DNA from: Pseudomonas svalbardensis
Lineage (GTDB): Bacteria; Pseudomonadota; Gammaproteobacteria; Pseudomonadales; Pseudomonadaceae
Assembly (NCBI RefSeq): GCF_030053115.1
Contig: NZ_CP125619.1
Span: 1,737,001 to 1,801,000, forward strand
Length of the DNA stretch: 64,000 nucleotides
Direction of reading: 5' to 3'
The notes below the pieces were generated by a model, which was not told where the DNA came from, made no database searches, and was given only the letters and a program-made list of their open reading frames with translations. The translations under genes and the position numbers were made by a program. Positions within the stretch are counted from its first letter, which is position 1. Each line of letters opens with the position of its first letter. Below, one piece after another: positions 26,266-35,500 of the stretch.

Positions 26266-26862
26266 ATGTCCAGAATCCAATGTCCGCGCTGCCTGCGTCC
26301 GCAAACTCACTGTTTGTGTCCACTGATTCCGAGCCTCGACAGCCGCACCCGGGTGTTGCTGCTGCAGCATCCCAGTGAAGTGAACCATGCGCTGAACACC
26401 GCACGGTTGGCGGCGTTGGGGTTGAAGAATGCCGAGTTGATAGTGGGCGAGGTGTTCGAGGATTTACCGGCATTGTTGAATCAACCGGGCTATCAGGCTC
26501 GGCTGCTGTTTCCTGCTGACGATGCGCAGCCGTTGCAGGCTTACACGGCAACTGATCAACCATTGTTGCTGGTCGTCCCGGACGGCACCTGGCGCAAGGC
26601 GCGCAAGATGCTGCACCTCAACCCGTTGCTGGCGGCGCTGCCGAGGGTGACGTTGGCGCAGGGCGGGGTATCGAGATATCGATTGCGAAAAGCACCGGGG
26701 CCGGGCGCGTTGTCGACGGTGGAGGCGATTGTTCAGGCGTTGCAGACCCTCGAAGCACCGACCACCTTCGAACCTTTGCTGCGGCCGTTCGAAGCGTTGA
26801 TCGAGGGGCAGATTGCGGCGATGGGGGAGGAGACTTTTCAGCGCAATCATGGGCCGAAATGA
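26266..26862 (+). CDS. tapT: DTW-domain tRNA-uridine aminocarboxypropyltransferase
   Basis: A 198-residue DTW-domain enzyme, E. coli TapT/YfiP family, which places acp3U on the variable loop of tRNA using SAM. Visible features are the zinc-binding start CPRCLRPQTHCLC, the helix LLLQHPSEVNHALNTARL, PDGTWRKARKML (the D-x-W motif, here DGTW) and SRYRLRKAPGPGALSTVEA. The enzyme acts in the cytoplasm. The gene begins four bases after gbuR, so it may share its transcript. Confidence 0.85.
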   Translation: MSRIQCPRCLRPQTHCLCPLIPSLDSRTRVLLLQHPSEVNHALNTARLAALGLKNAELIVGEVFEDLPALLNQPGYQARLLFPADDAQPLQAYTATDQPLLLVVPDGTWRKARKMLHLNPLLAALPRVTLAQGGVSRYRLRKAPGPGALSTVEAIVQALQTLEAPTTFEPLLRPFEALIEGQIAAMGEETFQRNHGPK

Positions 26863-26883
26863 TCATTGCCTGTGCGGGCCTCA

Positions 26884-26970
26884 TCGCGAGCAGGCTCGCT
26901 CCCACAGTGGATCGCATTTCTTCTGGAAGAACTCGGTCAACTGTGGGAGCGAGCCTGCTCGCGAAAGCGA
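26884..26970. repeat. REP doublet, tail-to-tail
   Basis: CGCGAGCAGGCTCGCTCCCA and its inverse lie between the convergent tapT and lapC genes. Confidence 0.9.
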
Positions 26971-26999
26971 TGGACAATCACCAATAAACCTAACCAGAA

Positions 27000-28379
27000 C
27001 TATCGTTCGCGCATCGCTTCGGTCCGGGCTTTGAGCACCGGTTTGAGCAAGTAATCCAACACACTTTTCTCCCCAGTAATAATATCCACCGTCGCCACCA
27101 TCCCCGGAATAATCAGCAACGGTTTTGCATCCCCGCCCAGATGGTTTTTATCCGTCCGTACCTGAATCAGATAAAAGCTGTTGCCCTTGTCATCCGTAAT
27201 CGTGTCCGCCCCAATCAACTCCAGCTTCGCACTCAGCCCGCCATAAATCGTGTAATCGTAAGCACTGAACTTGACCATCGCTTTCTGCCCCGGGTGCAGA
27301 AACGCCACGTCCTGCGGCCGCACTTTGGCTTCGATCAGCAAGTTGTCTTCAATGGGCACGATTTCCACCATGTCGCTGCCCGGCTGGACCACGCCGCCGA
27401 TGGTGTTGACCTTCAGCACTTTGATAATCCCGTGAACCGGCGACACCACTGTGGTGCGGGTGACGCGGTCATCGATAGCAATGCTCGATGCCGTGATTTT
27501 CGACAGGTCGGTGCGTTTTTCATTCAGCTCTTTCGCCGCGTCGGAGCGGAAGGATTGTTCGGACTCATCAATCTTGCTTTTGATCTCATTGATCGCCGAT
27601 TCCGCACGGGGAATTGCCAGGGTCGTGGCGTTCAATGAACCGCGAATCTCCACCGCACTGCGTTTGAGTCGCAATATTTCCACCGGCGAAACCGCCCCGC
27701 TGCCTACCAGCGGCGCGGACATGTTCATTTCTTGTTGCAGCAATGCCAGGCTTGAACTGTATTGGCCCTGCTTGGAGCGGAACTCTGCCAGCTCCTGGGT
27801 TTTTTGCCGAAGTTGCTCACTCAAGGTGCGCTGTTCGCTGGCCAGTCGACGTTGTCGTTGCTCGTGCAGCGAGCGCTCGTCTTCGGCCACTTGCGGCGCC
27901 TTGGCGATCACTTCCGGGGAGAGCTTGAACGGCCGGCCTTCCGCTTCGGCCGACAGCCGTTCGACCTGCGCGGTCAGCGCATACCGATCCGCCTCGCTTT
28001 CGCCCTTGTTCGACAGGAATCGAGTGTCGTCGAGGCGCAGCAAGGTGTCGCCCTTGTTCACCATTTGCCCTTCGCGCACGAAGATCTCCGTGACGATGCC
28101 ACCCTCCAGGTTCTGGATCACTTGAACCTTGCTCGACGGAATCGCCTTGCCTTCGCCCATGGTCACTTCTTGCAGCACCGCAAACTTGGCCCAGACCACC
28201 GCCGTGATAATCAGCGCAGCCGCCAGCCACACGGTGATCCGCGACCAGCGTGGTGAGTCCTGCAACGAGGCGCCGGCGGTTTCCGGCATGAATTCGCTTT
28301 CGGCGCTTTTGCTGAAACTGCCAAAGTAGCCGCGCGGCTTCGAATCAGAGCGCGACGCGTCGGATGATGAACGGGCCAT
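27000..28379 (-). CDS. lapC: HlyD-type membrane fusion protein of the Lap secretion system
   Basis: A 459-residue type I secretion adaptor. Residues about 48-68 form the single membrane segment (WSRITVWLAAALIITAVVWA). A lipoyl half-motif (VIQNLEGGIVTEIFVREGQM) and a long coiled-coil hairpin (about 120-290) follow, then VVSPVHGIIKVLKVNTIGGV and the C-terminal barrel. It links the ABC protein to the outer-membrane channel. It is the last gene of lapE-lapB-lapC, nine bases after lapB, with AGGAGC before the ATG. The partner substrate is the adhesin encoded divergently. Confidence 0.85.
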   Translation of the reverse strand: MARSSSDASRSDSKPRGYFGSFSKSAESEFMPETAGASLQDSPRWSRITVWLAAALIITAVVWAKFAVLQEVTMGEGKAIPSSKVQVIQNLEGGIVTEIFVREGQMVNKGDTLLRLDDTRFLSNKGESEADRYALTAQVERLSAEAEGRPFKLSPEVIAKAPQVAEDERSLHEQRQRRLASEQRTLSEQLRQKTQELAEFRSKQGQYSSSLALLQQEMNMSAPLVGSGAVSPVEILRLKRSAVEIRGSLNATTLAIPRAESAINEIKSKIDESEQSFRSDAAKELNEKRTDLSKITASSIAIDDRVTRTTVVSPVHGIIKVLKVNTIGGVVQPGSDMVEIVPIEDNLLIEAKVRPQDVAFLHPGQKAMVKFSAYDYTIYGGLSAKLELIGADTITDDKGNSFYLIQVRTDKNHLGGDAKPLLIIPGMVATVDIITGEKSVLDYLLKPVLKARTEAMRER

Positions 28380-28388
28380 GGCTAGCTC

Positions 28389-30548
28389 CTAGACAGCCGC
28401 AGAGCCGACACGGCCCTTGCGCAGTGCATCGATGACCACTTCTTTCGGACCGTCGGCGACGATCCGCCCGTTGTCCAGCACCACCAGCCGATCCACCAGG
28501 CTGAGCATCGAGGTGCGGTGGGTTACCAGCAGCAGGGTTTTGCCCTGGACCCAGCGGTGGAGTTTTTGCCGCAGAACGTCTTCGCTGCTGTTGTCCATGG
28601 CACTGGTGGGTTCGTCGAGCAACATGATCGGCGGATCCAGCAACAAGGCGCGAGCCAGCAACACCGCCTGACGTTGACCGCCGGACAGCAGTTGTCCGCG
28701 TTCACCCACCGGCCGGTCGAAGCCTTGCGGATGTTGACGCGCCAGCTCGGTGACGCCGGTCAGTTCGGCGACTTCGAGCATCCGTGAATCGCTGATGTAG
28801 CGTGCGCCGAGGGTCAGGTTGTCGCGCAGGCTGCCGGCCAACAGCGGCAGGTCATGGGCGACGTAACCGATTTGCTGGCGCAGGTCGGCGACGTCCAGTT
28901 GCCGCAAGTCCAGGCCATCGAGCAGCAATTGGCCTTCTTCCGGTTCGTAGAAACCCATCACCAGCCGCGCCAGCGTACTTTTGCCCGAGCCGCTGCGACC
29001 GATGATGCCGATCCGCTCGCCGGGTTTCACGCTGAAGCTGATGTTGGCCAACGCCGCAGCGTTCTGGCCGTTGTAGTGGAACGTCACACTGCTGACGTCT
29101 ATTGCGCCTTGCAGTTGTGTGCGTTCCAGTGGCCGTTGTTTGACGTCACGCTCCTGCGGCAAGGACATCAGCGCATCGGTACTTTTCATGGTCAGTTGCG
29201 CTTGCTGATAGCGCGTGATCAAACCGGCAATCTGCCCCAGCGGCGCGAGCACCCGGCTGCCGAGCATGTAGGTCGCCACCAGCGCGCCGACGCTGAGGTT
29301 GCCGGCGATGATGCTGTAGACCCCGGCGACGATGGTCGCCATGCCGCAGAATTGCTGGATGAACAGCGTGCCGTTGGTGGCCAGTGCCGAGAGGTTGCGC
29401 GCATGGCTGTCGAGGCGGGTGAGGGCGCCGTGGGTGCTTTCCCATGTGTGCTGGCGTTCGCTTTCGGCGCTGCAGGCCTTGAGGGTTTCCAGACCGCCGA
29501 GGGTTTCGATCAGCAGCGCCTGGCGTTCGGCACCCAGGGTCAGGCTTTTCTGCACGGTATCGCGCAGACGCACCTGAATCACCATCGCGAAGAGGATCGT
29601 GATCGGAAACGCCAGTAACGGAATCACCACCAGCCAGCCGCCGAGCAGGCCGATCACCACCAGCATCAGCACGGCAAAGGGCAGGTCGATCAGGCTTGTC
29701 AGCGTTACGGCGGTGAGGAATTCCCGCAGGCCCTGGAAGTCATGGATGCTTTGGGCGAAACCACCAATGGTCGCCGGCCGCGCTTTCATCGCCATGCCGG
29801 TAATGCGTTCGAACAACGTGGCCGAAAGGATCACGTCAGTTTTCTGCCCGGCGGTGTCCAGCAGGTGCGCGCGGACCACCCGCAACACCAGTTCGAAACC
29901 GGTGCCGATCAGCAAGCCGATGGACAGCACCCACAACGTCGACGTGGCCTGGTTCGGCACCACCCGGTCGTAGGTCTGCATCACGAACAGCGGCACCATC
30001 AACCCCAGCAGGTTGATCAGAAAACTCGCCAGAATCGCGTCGCTGTACAGCCACTTCGACAGCTTCAAAGTGTCTCGAAACCACGCCTCCACCCGCGGCA
30101 CCAGCGGCGAGCGCAAGTCTTCGAGTTCATGCCGCGGCCGCGCGAACAAGGCTTGGCCGCTGTAATTTTCGGCCAGTTCGTCCGTGCTGACCCATTGTTC
30201 ACCGCCGTCGGCTTCGCTCGGCAGAATCAGCAACTGACCGTCATCGCCGAAGCGTCGCAGAATGGTGGTGCGGCCGTTGTTGAGGATCAGCATCACAGGC
30301 AGGTTGAGGGCGGAAATGTCCGCCAGTTCACGGCGCAGCAATCGCGCCTGCAAACTGGCCCGGGCCGCTGCGCGAGGTAGCAGGTCCAGGCTCAAGCGTT
30401 GTTTGTTCAGGGGAAGCCCGGCACTCAGGCTGGCGCGACTGACCGTCGCGCCATGGAGTTTGCAGAGGATCAACAGACCGTCCAGAAGCGGGTCATCGAA
30501 ACTCAAGCGCGGATCGACACTGATGTTGCCGGTTTCCATGCTGGTCAC
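28389..30548 (-). CDS. lapB: LapB-type type I secretion ABC transporter
   Basis: A 719-residue inner-membrane exporter. Residues 1-150 form a C39-like domain without the catalytic D-C-G, as in transporters of uncleaved RTX adhesins. The six-helix membrane domain (around 165-450) follows, then the ATPase with Walker A GRSGSGKSTLARL, signature LSGGQRQAVLLARAL and Walker B IMLLDEPTSAMD. It powers export of the adhesin. The GTG at 30548 is well spaced from GGAGAG, while the ATG nine bases later is too far; either is possible. It lies 18 bases after lapE. Confidence 0.9.
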   Translation of the reverse strand: MTSMETGNISVDPRLSFDDPLLDGLLILCKLHGATVSRASLSAGLPLNKQRLSLDLLPRAAARASLQARLLRRELADISALNLPVMLILNNGRTTILRRFGDDGQLLILPSEADGGEQWVSTDELAENYSGQALFARPRHELEDLRSPLVPRVEAWFRDTLKLSKWLYSDAILASFLINLLGLMVPLFVMQTYDRVVPNQATSTLWVLSIGLLIGTGFELVLRVVRAHLLDTAGQKTDVILSATLFERITGMAMKARPATIGGFAQSIHDFQGLREFLTAVTLTSLIDLPFAVLMLVVIGLLGGWLVVIPLLAFPITILFAMVIQVRLRDTVQKSLTLGAERQALLIETLGGLETLKACSAESERQHTWESTHGALTRLDSHARNLSALATNGTLFIQQFCGMATIVAGVYSIIAGNLSVGALVATYMLGSRVLAPLGQIAGLITRYQQAQLTMKSTDALMSLPQERDVKQRPLERTQLQGAIDVSSVTFHYNGQNAAALANISFSVKPGERIGIIGRSGSGKSTLARLVMGFYEPEEGQLLLDGLDLRQLDVADLRQQIGYVAHDLPLLAGSLRDNLTLGARYISDSRMLEVAELTGVTELARQHPQGFDRPVGERGQLLSGGQRQAVLLARALLLDPPIMLLDEPTSAMDNSSEDVLRQKLHRWVQGKTLLLVTHRTSMLSLVDRLVVLDNGRIVADGPKEVVIDALRKGRVGSAAV

Positions 30549-30566
30549 ATTGGTCTCTCCATAGGC

Positions 30567-31925
30567 CTACTTCAGTTCAGGCAAACGGGCTTCGTTTTTC
30601 ACTTCGGAGGAGGCGATCGCATCGGCGGGCAACACCACCCGTTGTTTGCTCAGCAACTGACCCATGTTCGCCAGCACACGGTACATCGAGTACTCCTCGG
30701 TGTAGCGCACTTCGGTGTAGCGGCGGTTGGCGTTGTAGAGCTCGTTTTCACTGTCCAGCAGGTCGAGCAGGGTGCGTTGACCGAGGCCGAACTGGTCCTG
30801 ATACGCCACGCGTACGCGCCCGCTGGTGTCCGCGTATTCGCGGGCGGTCGGGGTTTGTTTCTTGGCGTTGACCATGGCGTTCCAGGCCAGGTGAATGTTC
30901 TCGTTGAGTTGGCGCAGGGCATTGTTGCGGATGTCCAGCGCCTGGTTGATCTGGTGCGCATTGGAGGCCAGGCGAGCCTTGTCGCTGCCACCGCGGAACA
31001 GGTTGTAGTTCATCACTACGCCGACTCGCCACTCGTTGTCGTGGCCTTCATCGCCCTGCACGTTATTGTTCGCACCCACGGCGGCTTCGGCGTCGAAGCG
31101 AGGGTAGAACGGCGACTTGGCAACTTCGTACTGGCTCTCGGCCGATTGCACATCGGCCTGGGCGGATTTCAGGTACGGGTTGTTTTCGACCATGCTTTGC
31201 TGGGCTTCCTGCAGGGTGGCGGGCAGTTCGCCGCGGGTCGAGGGCGGGGCTTCGAGTTCATCGGGCAGGCGCCCCACGACGGCGTAGAAGTTCGACTCGG
31301 CATCCGCCAGATCAACTTCAGCGGTATCGAGGTTGTTTTGTGCCAGTGCCCGGCGAGCGACGGACTGGTCGGAGTCTGCGGTGCTGCCGATACCACGCTG
31401 GGTGCGCAGACCGATCTGATCGTTGACCCGCATGTGAGCTTGCAGATTGTTCGTGGCCAGGGTCACCAGTTCGCGGCGCTTGAGCACTTCGAGGTAGACC
31501 TCGATGGTGCGCAGGGCCAGATCCTGAGCGGTGCCCTGAGCGTAATAGGCCCGGGAATTGACCACGCCTTTGGTGCGCTGGACTTCGTTGGAGGTGTTGA
31601 AACCATCGAAGAGCATTTGCCGCAGACGCAATTCCGATTGGGTGTAGGTCAGGATTTCGGTGTGGTGATTACCGAATGCCCGGGTGCTGGTGTTATCGCT
31701 GTACCCGCGCCCGTAGGCGGCATTCAGATCAACCGATGGATAAAAGCCCCCCTTGGCGACTTTCACTTGTTCATCGGCCGAGAGGCGGCTGTCTACACGC
31801 GACGCCAGCTCCGGGTGGGTTGCGATGGTGCTCTGAATCGCCTCCGTCAATGACATGGCTTGAGCCTGAGAAGTGCAGGCCATGGCCAGCAAAATTGCGC
31901 TGCAGAGGGGGGTTAATACGCGCAT
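30567..31925 (-). CDS. lapE: TolC-family outer-membrane protein of the Lap secretion system
   Basis: A 452-residue outer-membrane efflux protein. A signal peptide ending SQAQA is followed by two TolC repeats (LTEAIQSTIATHPELASRVD, SAQADVQSAESQYEVAKSPF) and GQRTLLDLLDSENELYNANR. It forms the trimeric channel for the adhesin and also anchors it during retention. It is the first gene of lapE-lapB-lapC, with GAGAGG before the ATG. The symbol is given by analogy with Lap loci; the related Map system of P. fluorescens has the same components. Confidence 0.85.
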   Translation of the reverse strand: MRVLTPLCSAILLAMACTSQAQAMSLTEAIQSTIATHPELASRVDSRLSADEQVKVAKGGFYPSVDLNAAYGRGYSDNTSTRAFGNHHTEILTYTQSELRLRQMLFDGFNTSNEVQRTKGVVNSRAYYAQGTAQDLALRTIEVYLEVLKRRELVTLATNNLQAHMRVNDQIGLRTQRGIGSTADSDQSVARRALAQNNLDTAEVDLADAESNFYAVVGRLPDELEAPPSTRGELPATLQEAQQSMVENNPYLKSAQADVQSAESQYEVAKSPFYPRFDAEAAVGANNNVQGDEGHDNEWRVGVVMNYNLFRGGSDKARLASNAHQINQALDIRNNALRQLNENIHLAWNAMVNAKKQTPTAREYADTSGRVRVAYQDQFGLGQRTLLDLLDSENELYNANRRYTEVRYTEEYSMYRVLANMGQLLSKQRVVLPADAIASSEVKNEARLPELK

Positions 31926-32516
31926 GGGTGCCTCTCCCTGATTCCTAATGGTGCTTATTAGTCGCCAAATATTTGACGGAATTTATAGTGAAAACCGTTT
32001 CATGCTTGTAACAACAGAGCTAAGAACATTCTGGAGAGAACCATAGAAGAATTTTTCATAAGGCTTATGCAAAAAAAAACTTATGCGCTCCGCAAAATCC
32101 AGCACATTGTTCACTGCGAAAGCCCTTGATTTATGAGCCTTAGAGCGCTCGGCGGGGCTTGAGGAAAGTTTCAAACCACAATCGACATAGGGCGGGGAAG
32201 TGCTGGAGGGGAGGGGAGCGGACGGTTTTAAGGTGACGGTTTTTTGTCACCTTTGTGGATCAAAACCGTTACGCATCGCTCAAAGGGCGACTTGTTGCGC
32301 AAGTGGATCCCGATGCCATTGATTGCAGAGGGTTTTTATCCCGCAGCAGACACGTCGCCCGCGAGCGGCACGCTTGGCGAGAACGGCGCCAGGGCAGCGG
32401 CTTACTTCAGGTAACCGCTGCCAGCAGGCGATTCCGCCAGGCAACCCGTTGGAGCCAGGAGCACGTTCTTCGCAAAAACAGGATGCCGACAGCGGTTGGC
32501 AGCGGAGGAAGTGCAC
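31926..32516. promoter_or_regulatory. divergent control region between lapE and the adhesin
   Basis: This 591-base region should contain both promoters. A nested inverted repeat spans 32222-32269: ACGGTTTT (32222-32229) with AAAACCGT (32262-32269), and inside it AAGGTGAC (32230-32237) with GTCACCTT (32246-32253). Closer to the adhesin, AACCGCTGCCA (about 32413-32423) can pair with CAGCGGTT (32490-32497) or with TGGCAGCGG (32497-32505); the latter reaches into the adhesin's GGAGGA ribosome site. AT-rich stretches with A-runs lie near 32060-32090. No gene is visible. FleQ control would fit the family but no site is recognised. Confidence 0.4.
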
Positions 32517-35500
32517 ATGGCTACGCTCATCGGTATTGTCAGTAAGGTCATTGGTCAGGTGTTCGCGGTTGCGAGCGATGGCACCCGACGCGCGCTGGTC
32601 GAGGGGGACCGGTTATTCGCCGGCGATCAACTGGTCACCGGGGCCGAAGGCGCGGTAGCGGTTCATCTGCAGAATGGCCAGGAACTGACACTTGGGCGTG
32701 GCAGCAGTATGGAGATGACGCCCCAGTTACTCGTGCATCAGTCTCCCCATGTGGACACTGCTGAAGCGGTGACGCCGACTCAGGCGCAACTGACCGATGT
32801 CGAGCAACTGCAAAAAGCGATCGCTGCCGGCGACGACCCGACCCAGACCGCTGAAGCCACGGCGGCCGGACCGGGATCGACCGGCGCACCCGGTGCACTG
32901 GGCGGCGGCCACACGTTTGTCATGCTTGAAGAGGTGGGCGGGCGGGTCGATCCGACCATTGGTTTTCCTACCGCAGGTTTCAACGGCATTCCTGAGTTTC
33001 CCCTGGAGCGGCTGGCCGGAAACCCGGACAACGGCGACAACGGCGACAACGGCGACAACGGCGACAACGGCGACAACGGCGACAACGGTGCAGGTTCAGG
33101 CGGTTCAGGCGGTTCGGGTGGTTCAGGCGGTTCAGGCGGTTCAGGCGTTGTTCCTGTAACACCGATTGTTCCTGTGACACCGGTTGTTCCTGAAGTGCCG
33201 AACAATCCGGTGACCCTCACCGGCCTGTCGGTGGCAGGGGGCGAACTGACCCTCAATGAGGCCAACCTGGCCGACGGTTCGGCCCCCAACCCTGGGGCAC
33301 TGACCAAGACCGGCACGTTCAGCGTGTCTGCTCCTGACGGGCTGACCAGCCTGACCATCGGAGGGATCAACGTGATCAGCGGTGGCGTTGCCGCTGGCTT
33401 CCCGCAATCGATCACCACCCCGTTGGGCAACACCCTGACCGTCACCGGCTACAACCCGGCCACGGGGGTTGTGAGTTACAGCTACACCCTCAACGACAAT
33501 GAAACCCATCCGGCCGGTGACGGCGCCAACAGCATCACCGAGAATTTTGATGTCGTTGCCACCGATACGGACGGCAGTACGGCGACCGGGCAAATCAACG
33601 TCAACATCGTCGATGACCTGCCGACCGCCAACCCCGACTCGACCGCGGTCGCGGAGGGCGGCATCGTCAGTGGCAACGTGCTGTGGAACGACGTTGGTGG
33701 CGCCGATGGCCTCGCCGCAGGAGGCGCGGTGGTCGGCGTGCGTGCCGGTTCAGACACCTCGACTTCAGCCGTTGGCGGCCTCAACAGCCAGATCAATGGC
33801 ACCTACGGTTACCTGACGCTGGATGCCAACGGCAACGCCGTCTACCACAGCAACCCGAACGCCGTGAGCGGCCCCGGGGCGACCGACACGTTCACCTACA
33901 CCGTGCGCGATGCCGACGGTGACCAAAGCACCACGACCATCACCATCGACGTGCACAACAGCGCGATCACGGCGGTCAGCGACAGTGACGTGACCGTCTA
34001 CGAAAAAGCCCTCGACCTGAACAAGGATGGCCAGGATCTGGCGCCCGGCACCGTCACCGGCAGCCTGCCGAGCAACACCGGCGAAACCGCCAGTGGCACG
34101 CTGGTTGGTTCGGTCACCGGTGCCACCGGCGCGATCACTTACACGCTGGTCGGCAGCGCCACTGGCACCTACGGGCAAATCCTGCTCAACCCCAATGGCA
34201 CCTACACCTACACCCTGACCTCGCCGGCTAGCACCACGCCGCACGCCAACGACGGCGCCAACACCTTGAGTGAAAGCTTCACCTACAAAGCCACCGATGC
34301 CCTGGGCAACAGCACCACCAGCACCATCGTGGTCAAAATCGTTGATGATCAGCCGATCGCCCACGCCGACTCGACCGCGGTCGCCGAAGGCGGCATCGTC
34401 AGTGGCAACGTGCTGTGGAACGACGTCGGCGGTGCCGATGGACTCGCCGCAGGAGGGGCGGTAATCGGCGTGCGTGCCGGTTCAGACACCTCGACTTCAG
34501 CCGTTGGCGGCCTCAACAGTCAGATCAATGGCACCTACGGTTACCTGACGCTGGACGCCAACGGTAACGCCGTCTACCACAGCAACCCGAACGCCGTAAG
34601 CGGCCCTGGCGCGACCGACGTGTTCACCTACACCCTGCGCGATGCCGACGGTGACCAAAGCACCACCACCATCACCATCGACGTGCTCAACAGCTGCATC
34701 AGAGCGGTCAGTGACAGCGACGTGACCGTCTACGAAAAAGCCCTGGACCTCAACAAGGACGGTCAGGATCTGGCGGCGGGCACCGTCACCGGCAGCCAGC
34801 CGAGCAACACCGGCGAAACCGCCAGTGGCACGCTGGTCGGTTCGGTCAGCGGCGCCAGCGGCGCGATCACCTACACCCTGGTCGGCAACGCCACCGGCAC
34901 CTACGGGCAAATCCTGCTCAATCCCAACGGCACCTACACCTACACGCTGACCTCGCCGGCCAGCACCACGCCGAACGCCAACGACGGGCCGAACACCCTG
35001 AGCGAAAGCTTCACCTACAAAGCCACCGACGCCCTGGGCAACAGCACCACCAGCACCATCGTGGTCAAAATCGTCGATGACCTGCCGACTGCTCATGCCG
35101 ACGAGACTTCGGTCGCCGAAGGCGGCATCGTCAGCGGCAACGTGCTGTGGAACGACGTCGGCGGCGCCGATGGCCTCGCCGCAGGAGCGGTGCTCGGCGT
35201 GCGTGCCGGTTCAGACACCTCCACCCCGGTCATCGGCGGCCTCAACAGTCAGATCAATGGCACCTACGGTTACCTGACGCTGGACGCCAACGGCAACGCC
35301 GTCTACCACAGCAACCCGAACGCCGTAAGCGGCCCTGGCGCGACCGACGTGTTCACCTACACCCTGCGCGATGCCGACGGTGACCAAAGCACCACCACCA
35401 TCACCATCGACGTGCTCAACAGCTGCATCAGCGCGGTCAGCGACAGCGACGTGACCGTCTACGAAAAAGCCCTGGATCTGAACAAGGACGGCCAGGATCT

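Noticed and set aside
30399..31853. 484-codon frame antisense to lapE and lapB
   Set aside because: Shadow of lapE; no ribosome site or domain.
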